A stretch of 64,000 nt of DNA from Cetobacterium sp. NK01 (GTDB lineage Bacteria > Fusobacteriota > Fusobacteriia > Fusobacteriales > Fusobacteriaceae): assembly GCF_024506395.1 (NCBI RefSeq), contig NZ_JANIBO010000002.1:545640-609639 (forward strand), written 5' to 3'. Shown piece after piece: positions 9,775-16,802 of the stretch. A program made the translations under genes and the position numbers. Below the pieces are notes generated by a model. The model was not told the DNA's origin, did not search any database, and saw only the letters and a program-made list of their open reading frames with translations. How positions within the stretch are numbered: position 1 is the stretch's first letter; each line of letters begins with the position of its first letter.

Positions 9775-10226
9775 GTACTATAATAGTCCAAGTTATAGCA
9801 TCAATTGTTGCAACATATGGATTTGGAATAATATTTAATGTTCGAGGGAAGAAAAATTTATATGGTAGTTTTGGAGCAGGAATTGGTTGGTTGGTATATA
9901 GCTTGTTGAGTGCAAGAGGATTTACATATTTTATTTCATACACAGCGGCATCATCTACAATAACTATTTATTCAGAAATTTTATCGAGAAGATTAAAAGT
10001 ACCCACTGTTTCATTTTTATACCCAAGTATGATCCCCTTAGTTCCAGGAGGTGGAATCTATTATACTATGTATTACATAGTTCAGGATAATATTTCAGGA
10101 GCTGTAGGCAAGGGAATTGAAACTTTTATTATTTCAGGGTCAATAGCCATTGGAATTCTTACAGTTTCAACGTTCTCTCAAATTTATTATTATATAGTAA
10201 AAAAGAAAGCAAACGAAAATTTATAA
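9771..10226 (+). CDS. ThrE-type exporter, smaller subunit (DUF3815/ThrE_2 domain)
   Basis: 151 residues, four or five membrane segments. It begins with GTG inside the GTGA overlap with the preceding gene (4 bases), so translation is coupled and the two products almost certainly form one exporter. FLYPSMIPLVPGGGIYYTMYY is characteristic of this family. The split is not a frameshift: both halves have complete domains and the overlap is a normal coupling signal. Confidence 0.85.
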   Translation: MSTIIVQVIASIVATYGFGIIFNVRGKKNLYGSFGAGIGWLVYSLLSARGFTYFISYTAASSTITIYSEILSRRLKVPTVSFLYPSMIPLVPGGGIYYTMYYIVQDNISGAVGKGIETFIISGSIAIGILTVSTFSQIYYYIVKKKANENL

Positions 10227-10239
10227 AAGGAGTTTTATT

Positions 10240-11751
10240 ATGGGAATTTTAAAAGTTTATATACTAGCTATTTTAACGGGATTTGTGACTGGACTTGTAA
10301 CCATACCCTATAGATGGCTAATAGAAAAATCGATTTATATAAGGGATTTTATTTTTAATTTAAATAATCCAATTTACTATTTAGTTTTAGGTTTTTTAGG
10401 GATATATATAATTGGTGTACTTATAAGTAAAATGGTTGAAGAGATGCCGGTAATAACAGGAAGTGGTATTCCTCAAGCAAGAGCACAAATATATGGAAGA
10501 ATAAAAGTAAAAAATCCAATAAAAGGTATAGTTTTAAAATTCTTAGGAGGAGTTTCAGGTATATCTGCTGGATTTTCCCTTGGAAGAGAAGGACCTTCAG
10601 TCCAAATGGGAGCTCTTATTGGAGAGACAGTGTCTCAAGTATTTAAAGTTGATAGAGTAGAGAGAAAATATTTGATAATGAGTGGAGCGGGAGCTGGGTT
10701 ATCTTCAGCTTTTACAGCACCTCTTGCTTCTGCAATTTTTATAGCTGAAGAGTTACAGAAATATTTTAATTCAAGATTAACAATTTTTTCGTTTTTAGGT
10801 TCAATAGTTTCAGGTTATATGGCCGCTAAATTTTTTGTAAAAAATGATTATTTAAATATAGCTATTAATTATCCAGAAAATTTAAATTATTTTGAATATT
10901 TTTATATATGTATAGCATTTGCAATTTTTATGAGTTTTGTAGGTAAAAGTTTTTCTTTTCTTTTGATTTATTTTCAAAAATTAAATGGAAAAATAAAAAT
11001 TTCAAAATATATTAAAATATTTTTTTATACATTGATGGTTGTTATAATTGGAGTTTTCTATAAGGATTTAACAGCTGGAGGAGAAAGTTTTTTAATAAGA
11101 GAGGGAATGGTTAATGACTTATCTATAGTAGCTTTAATATTTTTTATAATTTTAAAGTTATTATTTACAACATTATCTTATTCTACAGGATTTCCTGGAG
11201 GTATTTTTTTACCTCTTTTGGTAATTGGAGGATTATCAGGAAAATTATTTGGATTAATACTTCTATATTTTAATATTATAGATGTTGGTAATTTAGGAGT
11301 TTTTATATTTTTAGGTATGGCTTCAGCTTTTGTTGTAGTTGTAAGATCTCCAGCTACAGGAATTATATTGATATTGGAGATGACATGGGATTTCAGTCTT
11401 CTTCCAAGTATGGTTATTGTTGTTGGATTGGCGTATACAGTGAGTAATCTAATGGGAATTGAACCAATATATGATCTTTTATATAAACCTTTAATAGAAA
11501 AAGATGATAATGATGAAGTTGTAGAAATGGTTTTTGAAGTGGGAAGTGAATCTTATTTAATCGGTGAACAGTTGAACCAGATAGATTTACCTGGAAATTT
11601 AAAAATAGGTTCAATAGAAAGAAAAGGAGAGTTGATTAAAATAGATGAAACAACTGAAGTACAAAAAAATGACATAATAGGGATTCCTACCAAAAAAAGA
11701 GACATTGAAAAGTTTTATGATTCACTAAGATCCTTAGCACAGGAAAATTAG
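10240..11751 (+). CDS. ClC-family chloride channel or H+/Cl- antiporter with RCK_C-like tail
   Basis: 503 residues. The three ClC selectivity signatures are present: GSGIPQARA, the gating-glutamate motif GREGPSVQMGA, and GFPGGIFLPLL. The presence of the gating glutamate is compatible with proton-coupled exchange. After the membrane region there is a soluble C-terminus of about 80 residues (EVGSESYLIGEQLNQIDL... through IIGIPTKKRDIEKF) resembling a TrkA-C/RCK_C domain, seen in other bacterial ClC proteins. It starts 13 bases after the thrE pair. In E. coli ClC proteins act as an electrical shunt for glutamate-dependent acid resistance; the proximity to gadC here suggests the same role. Confidence 0.9.
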   Translation: MGILKVYILAILTGFVTGLVTIPYRWLIEKSIYIRDFIFNLNNPIYYLVLGFLGIYIIGVLISKMVEEMPVITGSGIPQARAQIYGRIKVKNPIKGIVLKFLGGVSGISAGFSLGREGPSVQMGALIGETVSQVFKVDRVERKYLIMSGAGAGLSSAFTAPLASAIFIAEELQKYFNSRLTIFSFLGSIVSGYMAAKFFVKNDYLNIAINYPENLNYFEYFYICIAFAIFMSFVGKSFSFLLIYFQKLNGKIKISKYIKIFFYTLMVVIIGVFYKDLTAGGESFLIREGMVNDLSIVALIFFIILKLLFTTLSYSTGFPGGIFLPLLVIGGLSGKLFGLILLYFNIIDVGNLGVFIFLGMASAFVVVVRSPATGIILILEMTWDFSLLPSMVIVVGLAYTVSNLMGIEPIYDLLYKPLIEKDDNDEVVEMVFEVGSESYLIGEQLNQIDLPGNLKIGSIERKGELIKIDETTEVQKNDIIGIPTKKRDIEKFYDSLRSLAQEN

Positions 11752-11855
11752 TAACAAGAGATTAAAATAAAAAAGTTATAATTTTTCAGAAGGAAATGTT
11801 CTTCTAAAGATGAACAATAGGGTAACAATAAAAAAATTTATAGGAGGATTCAATT

Positions 11856-13475
11856 ATGGATGCTAATACTAGTGCAACAAAAAAACAGTTGACATTATTT
11901 GGATTTTTCACAATAACAGCTTCAATGGTTATGGCTGTTTATGAATATCCAAGTTTTGCAACATCTGGATTTTCTTTGTTATTCTTTTTACTTTTTGGTG
12001 GTTTGTTTTGGTTTATTCCAGTAGCTCTTTGCGCAGCTGAAATGGCAACAATTCCAGGATGGGAAACAGGAGGAGTTTTAACATGGGTTTCTAATTCCTT
12101 AGGTGAACGTTGGGGATTTGCGGCAGTATTCTATCAGTTTTTCCAAATAACTGTAGGATATATAACAATGTTATACTTTATAAATGGTTCAATCTCTTAT
12201 GTTTTAGATTGGCCAGCTTTAAATGTAAATCCACATTTAAAATTAATATCAATATTAATTGTATTTTGGCTGCTAACATTCTCTCAATTGGGAGGAACAA
12301 AATACACAGCTAAAATAGCAAGAACTGGATTTATTTTTGGTATTGTTATACCAGCTATAGTATTAATCGGATTGGCTTTAGCTTATATAATTGGTGGAAA
12401 CCCAATACATATGGAAGTTAGTTGGGATGCGTTTTTCCCTGATTTTACAAAAGTTAACTCTTTAGTAATATTAGTTTCGTTTATTTTAAGTTATATGGGA
12501 GTTGAGGCATCAGCATCTCATGCTAATGAGATGGAAAATCCTAAGAAACAATATCCTTTTGCAATTTTTATTTTAGTTATAGTTGCAATTATGATAAGTT
12601 CAGCTGGAGGTTTATCAATAGCAACAGTTATTCCTTTAAATGAATTAAACTTAAGTTCTGGAGTAAACCAAACATTTGATATATTGGTAACACATTACGG
12701 TAGTAATTTACATTGGATAGTTAGAATAATAGCAGCGTTTATAGCTTTAGGTGTTTTAGGTGAGGTAAGTGCTTGGATAGTAGGACCTTCAAGAGCTATG
12801 TATGTAGCGGCACAAAGAGGAATTTTACCTCCAATATTTAAAAAAGTTAATAAACATGACGTTCCAGTTCCTTTAGTAATGTTCCAAGGTGTAGTTGTTA
12901 CTATATGGGCAATTGTATTAACAATTGGTGGTGGAGGAAATAACATGTCCTTCATGACTGCTATGTCTTTAACAGTTGTTATCTATTTAATGACTTATTT
13001 CCTATTATTTATAGGTTATTTAACATTAGTTTTAAAAAGAAAACCTACAGATGCTCAAGCAGGATATCAAATTCCAGGTGGAGTTGTATTTAAATGTATC
13101 GTAGGAGCAATAGGATTTTTAACATCATTACTTGCATTTGTTATATCTTTCTTCCCTCCAGATAATATACCTGGTGGAAATACAGGAGAGTATGAGACTA
13201 TTCTAACAATAGGATTTATAGTTGTTTTAGTTCTTCCATTCATAATATATGAGTTTAGAGATAAGAAGAATGCTGTAGCAATAGAGCCTACTAGAATAAC
13301 AGTTGACAATGCTCCAGAGCACCACTTCTTTGGACATCCAAAAGCAAGAGGTGAGTTCCATATTACTCCGCATCCAGATGATGTTATGCAACAAGATGAT
13401 GAACCAAAAAAAGTTGATGATGCAAAACAAGTAGAAAATAAAACAGATTCTAATGAAGAAAAAGAACAAAAGTAA
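11856..13475 (+). CDS. gadC: Glutamate/GABA antiporter
   Basis: 539 residues. Similarity to E. coli GadC is evident by eye along the whole chain: KKQLTLFGFFTITASMVMAVYEYP, GGTKYTAKIAR, FILSYMGVEASASHANEM, WIVGPSRAMYVAAQRG, GGGNNMSF and SFFPPDNIPGG. The C-terminal HHFFGHPKARGEFHI matches the C-plug, the segment that closes GadC at neutral pH. After it there is an extra acidic tail of about 35 residues (QQDDEPKKVDD...) not present in the E. coli protein. It exchanges extracellular glutamate (or glutamine) for GABA. The glutaminase gene follows after 25 bases. Confidence 0.96.
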   Translation: MDANTSATKKQLTLFGFFTITASMVMAVYEYPSFATSGFSLLFFLLFGGLFWFIPVALCAAEMATIPGWETGGVLTWVSNSLGERWGFAAVFYQFFQITVGYITMLYFINGSISYVLDWPALNVNPHLKLISILIVFWLLTFSQLGGTKYTAKIARTGFIFGIVIPAIVLIGLALAYIIGGNPIHMEVSWDAFFPDFTKVNSLVILVSFILSYMGVEASASHANEMENPKKQYPFAIFILVIVAIMISSAGGLSIATVIPLNELNLSSGVNQTFDILVTHYGSNLHWIVRIIAAFIALGVLGEVSAWIVGPSRAMYVAAQRGILPPIFKKVNKHDVPVPLVMFQGVVVTIWAIVLTIGGGGNNMSFMTAMSLTVVIYLMTYFLLFIGYLTLVLKRKPTDAQAGYQIPGGVVFKCIVGAIGFLTSLLAFVISFFPPDNIPGGNTGEYETILTIGFIVVLVLPFIIYEFRDKKNAVAIEPTRITVDNAPEHHFFGHPKARGEFHITPHPDDVMQQDDEPKKVDDAKQVENKTDSNEEKEQK

Positions 13476-13500
13476 AGTTTTTTAAATTTGGAGGCAGGAA

Positions 13501-14421
13501 ATGACTCAAGATATATTAAATAAAATAGTAGAAAATAATAAAAAAGTGATATCTCAAGGTACTGTAGCAACATATATTCCAGAACTGGCTAAGGTAGATA
13601 AAAATTACTTAGGTGTTGTTATTGCATTTCCAGATGGAACGATGTTGTCAGCAGGAGATACAAAGATTAGATTTGCTATAGAAAGTATATCTAAAACAGT
13701 TGTTTTAACTCTTGCTTTATTGGATAATGGAGAGGAAGAGGTTTTTAAACATGTTCATAAGGAACCTTCAGGAGATGCCTTTAACTCAATAAAAAAAATA
13801 GAAACAGAACCTGATCACTTGCCAAGAAATCCATTTATTAATGCAGGAGCTATTATGACAGCTTCTTTAATAAAAGGTAGTACTCCAGAAGAGAAATTTA
13901 ATAGAATTCTAAGCTTTATGAAAAAGATAAGTGAAGATGAAACTTTAGAATTAGCCACAGATATCTATTTAAGTGAAAAAGAAACTGGAGATACAAATAG
14001 AGGGTTAGCTTATTATATGAAAGGACAGGGTGTTTTAAAAGGTAATGTAGAAGAGATTCTAGATGTTTACTTTAAACAGTGTTCAATATATGTAACAACA
14101 GAGAGTTTAGCTAAAATTGCAAGATTCTTTGCAAGTGGTGGAATTTTATCTACAGGAGAGAGAGTTATTCCCAAAAAATATGCACAGATAGTAAATGGGC
14201 TGATTGCAACATGTGGAATGTATGATCAAAGTGGTGAATACTTAGATAATATAGGAATTCCAGGAAAATCAGGAGTTGGCGGAGGGATAATCTCTCCAGT
14301 ATCTAGCAAAAAAATAGGTATAGCAGTATTTGGTCCATCTTTAGATAAAGAGGGAAATAGTGTTGCTGGAATGGGAATAATGAAGGATATCTCAAAAGAG
14401 ATGGAATTAGATATGTTCTAA
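13501..14421 (+). CDS. glsA: Glutaminase (serine-dependent beta-lactamase fold)
   Basis: 306 residues, standard GlsA length. It releases ammonia from glutamine, giving glutamate. Landmarks: the nucleophile motif IESISKTV (Ser-x-x-Lys), EPSGDAFNSI, NPFINAGAI, YYMKGQGVLKGN and GIPGKSGVGGGI. GGAGG precedes the ATG. It follows gadC in the same direction with a short gap, matching the known glutamine-dependent acid resistance pair (glutaminase plus GadC) in enterobacteria. A 15-16-bp terminator follows, closing the unit. Confidence 0.95.
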   Translation: MTQDILNKIVENNKKVISQGTVATYIPELAKVDKNYLGVVIAFPDGTMLSAGDTKIRFAIESISKTVVLTLALLDNGEEEVFKHVHKEPSGDAFNSIKKIETEPDHLPRNPFINAGAIMTASLIKGSTPEEKFNRILSFMKKISEDETLELATDIYLSEKETGDTNRGLAYYMKGQGVLKGNVEEILDVYFKQCSIYVTTESLAKIARFFASGGILSTGERVIPKKYAQIVNGLIATCGMYDQSGEYLDNIGIPGKSGVGGGIISPVSSKKIGIAVFGPSLDKEGNSVAGMGIMKDISKEMELDMF

Positions 14422-14425
14422 AAAT

Positions 14426-14460
14426 AAAGACCTCAGACTTTTTAAAGTCTGAGGTCTTTT
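14426..14460. terminator. Strong bidirectional intrinsic terminator
   Basis: A stem of about 15 bp (AAAGACCTCAGACTT paired with AAGTCTGAGGTCTTT) between the convergent glutaminase and DUF1622 genes, with T-rich flanks on both strands. Confidence 0.88.
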
Positions 14461-14463
14461 AGT

Positions 14464-14799
14464 TTATTTATGTTTTTCGATTTCCCAACTCATTATAGTT
14501 CTTATAATAACAATTAGAAGAACTAGTACAATGTTTTGTAAATCTCTTAAAATAATAGTATCTACAATGTCTGCAATGATCAAAAATTGAAGACCTACTA
14601 AAATATATTTATCAAAAGTTTCTCTCATTATTTTATTAAAGCTTAAATTTTCTTTATTTGTAAATAAAATTATAGTGCTTTTTAAAAACCCGAAACAAAT
14701 AACACCAATAGATAATACTGTAAAGAAAAATGCTAGCCAATGTAATAAAATTTTAAAAGAATCCATAATATAGTGTTCAAAAGTAAGCATAAGATCCAC
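14464..14799 (-). CDS. DUF1622 family small membrane protein
   Basis: 111 residues with three hydrophobic segments. The pattern fits DUF1622: an amphipathic start, WLAFFFTVLSIGVICFG, a loop, YILVGLQFLIIADIVDTII and VLLIVIIRTIMSWEIE near the end. No biochemical function is known for the family. It lies 19 bases after the hydroxysteroid-dehydrogenase-like gene on the same strand and may be cotranscribed with it. Confidence 0.75.
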   Translation of the reverse strand: MDLMLTFEHYIMDSFKILLHWLAFFFTVLSIGVICFGFLKSTIILFTNKENLSFNKIMRETFDKYILVGLQFLIIADIVDTIILRDLQNIVLVLLIVIIRTIMSWEIEKHK

Positions 14800-14818
14800 C
14801 CCTATCTATTAAAAAAGT

Positions 14819-15598
14819 TTATCCTTCTAAATCTTGTTCTCCTCCACCATTTACAGGAAGAATCTGTCCTGTTATCCATTTAGAAAGAGGGGATGCTAAG
14901 AAAAATACTGCCATAGCAATATCATCAGCTTCTCCTAAAACTTTCATAGGAGTTTTTTTAAGCATGATAGTCTCTAATTCAGGAGTTAAAACTGTAGCTA
15001 GAGCGTGAGTTTTGATAGCTCCAGGAGCAATAGCATTAACTCTAATAATTGGACCTAGATCAACAGCCATATATTTAGTTAGTTGATTAACAGCAGCTTT
15101 AGAGCTTCCATATACGCTCATATTGTGACTTTGCATTAAACTAGACATAGAACTAATATTAACAATTGAACCATATTCACTTGCAATCATATGTGGAGCG
15201 CAAAGTCTAGATAAATTAAAAATACTAAAAACATTAAGATTATATATTTTTTGAAGATATTCAGGTGTTAGCTCTAAAAACTTTTCCTTTCCACCTCCGC
15301 CACCACCAGCGTTATTAACTAAAATGTTTATTTTTCCAAACTCCTTAACAGCAGCCTTAACCACATCCTCTAAATCAGTGATAGATGTAACATCACATTT
15401 TATTCCAAAAGCTTTAACACCTTCACCTCTTGCTTCAATAGCTGTATTATCAGCTTCAACTTGATTAAGATCAGCACAAACTATATTAGCTCCAGCTCTA
15501 GCTAGCATAAGGGCAGAAGCTTTTCCAATTCCAGCCCCAGCTCCAGTAATGATAGCAACCATACCTTTTAAATTATAGTGATTTTCAATTTTAAACAT
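14819..15598 (-). CDS. Short-chain dehydrogenase resembling 7-alpha-hydroxysteroid dehydrogenase
   Basis: 259 residues, classical SDR. The cofactor motif is TGAGAGIGK (residues about 18-26), then NNAGGGGGGK, and the catalytic Ser-Tyr-Lys in NISSMSS and YGSSK. The resemblance to E. coli HdhA is more than generic: TGAGAGIGK, VNNAGGGG, LNVFS, IRVNAIAPGAI, TPELE and SGQIL/TGQIL-type ends align by eye. HdhA oxidises the 7-alpha hydroxyl of bile acids. Many SDRs with other substrates look alike, so the bile acid role is a hypothesis. An AGGAGG precedes the ATG. Confidence 0.75.
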   Translation of the reverse strand: MFKIENHYNLKGMVAIITGAGAGIGKASALMLARAGANIVCADLNQVEADNTAIEARGEGVKAFGIKCDVTSITDLEDVVKAAVKEFGKINILVNNAGGGGGGKEKFLELTPEYLQKIYNLNVFSIFNLSRLCAPHMIASEYGSIVNISSMSSLMQSHNMSVYGSSKAAVNQLTKYMAVDLGPIIRVNAIAPGAIKTHALATVLTPELETIMLKKTPMKVLGEADDIAMAVFFLASPLSKWITGQILPVNGGGEQDLEG

Positions 15599-15725
15599 AA
15601 TAAAACACCTCCTAAGTTAGTTTTCTAATAAAATGTAGAAAATCCTTTTAATATTAAAAATTAAAAGGATTTAAAAAAAATATTTCGAAAAAAGTATTAA
15701 GAATATTGCATTTAAGGAGGAAAGT

Positions 15726-16334
15726 ATGAATATAGGAATCTTAGGAAATGGAGTTGTAGGAAATGCTTTAGCAGAGGTTTTTCATAAGTTAGGACATCCT
15801 GTGCAGATTGGAGTAAAGAGTTTAAAAGATGAATTTGAAAAAAAACATTATATTGAATATGTAGATAGCAAAGATATAGCAGAGGATAATGAAATTATAG
15901 TTATTGCTGTTCCAGGAAATAAAGTGGAAAAAGCTGTAACTGGAATAAAAAATCCTGAGGGTAAGATTTTTATAGATTTAACAAATCCTATTGGAGAAGA
16001 TTTTGTTTTAACAAGAGGAAGATACACATCTAATGGCGAAGTTATTCAAGAGATTTTAAGAGATTCTCACATTGTAAAAACATTAAATACTTTAGGAGTG
16101 GAAAAACTGATAGATCCTTGTGTAAATGAAAAAAAATTAACAATGATGATAGCTGGAAATAACAAGATTGCAAATAAAAAAGTAGAAGAGTTACTTTTTG
16201 AAATGGGATTTGATCCTATGATAATAGGAGATATTCATTTTGCTAGATACTTAGAACCTTTAGCTATGATTTGGATTGAGATGGTGAGAAAACAAGGGAA
16301 ATCTTTTGAAAGTGGAATGATTTGGTTAAGATAA
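15726..16334 (+). CDS. NADP-binding reductase of the F420-dependent oxidoreductase-like family
   Basis: 202 residues, a single Rossmann domain. The N-terminus MNIGILGNGVVGNALAEVF is a dinucleotide-binding motif, followed by VIAVPGNKVEKAV and IDLTNP, and a short helical C-terminus (RYLEPLAMIWIEM). Family members include NADPH:F420 oxidoreductase, but F420 is not expected in this kind of bacterium, so the bacterial homologues are of uncertain substrate. AAGGAGG precedes the start. It stands alone between divergent and convergent neighbours. Confidence 0.7.
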   Translation: MNIGILGNGVVGNALAEVFHKLGHPVQIGVKSLKDEFEKKHYIEYVDSKDIAEDNEIIVIAVPGNKVEKAVTGIKNPEGKIFIDLTNPIGEDFVLTRGRYTSNGEVIQEILRDSHIVKTLNTLGVEKLIDPCVNEKKLTMMIAGNNKIANKKVEELLFEMGFDPMIIGDIHFARYLEPLAMIWIEMVRKQGKSFESGMIWLR

Positions 16335-16337
16335 AAT

Positions 16338-16372
16338 AAAAAATCTGAGCAAGTTAAGCTCAGATTTTTTTT
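16338..16372. terminator. Bidirectional intrinsic terminator
   Basis: AAAAAATCTGAGC paired with GCTCAGATTTTTT around a short loop, between the reductase gene and the convergent rhodanese gene. Confidence 0.85.
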
Positions 16373-16787
16373 ATTTTTTAACAGGTTCTATCATATCTTT
16401 ATAAGGCCAAGTACTCATTCCCTCTTGAGAATTGTAGATATTTTTAAAACCATTTTTATTTAAAATTTCAGCAGCTTTTTTAGAACGATTTCCAGTGTTA
16501 CAAAAAGTTATGTACGTTTTATCCTTATCAAGTTCATTTAAACGATTTTCTAAATTATCTAAAGGAATATGTTTTGCTCCTTTAATTAGTCCTGTTTTTT
16601 CCACTTCGTCATTATTACGGACATCTAATATGGTACCTTTATTCTCATTTAATATATCCAAAACTTTAGCAAGAGAAACTGTTTCATAGTATCCTTCAAC
16701 ATCTCCATAAGAAGGACCTCCACTAGCAAAGGAAGAAAGACCAAAGCTAGAGATTAATAAAATAAAAGCTAAAAATATTTTTTTCAT
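16371..16787 (-). CDS. Exported rhodanese-like protein
   Basis: 138 residues: signal peptide (MKKIFLAFILLISSFGLSSFAS) followed by a single rhodanese domain with ILDVRNNDEVEKTG, GAKHIPLDNL and the active-site loop CNTGNRSKKAA (Cys followed by the conserved Arg), ending with GMSTWPYKDMI. Rhodaneses carry sulfane sulfur on this cysteine; the outside-the-cytoplasm location follows from the signal peptide. The natural sulfur donor and acceptor cannot be told. AGGAGG precedes the ATG; mprF ends 15 bases upstream in the same direction, so cotranscription from mprF is possible. Confidence 0.88.
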   Translation of the reverse strand: MKKIFLAFILLISSFGLSSFASGGPSYGDVEGYYETVSLAKVLDILNENKGTILDVRNNDEVEKTGLIKGAKHIPLDNLENRLNELDKDKTYITFCNTGNRSKKAAEILNKNGFKNIYNSQEGMSTWPYKDMIEPVKK

Positions 16788-16802
16788 AAAAACCTCCTAA
16801 GT

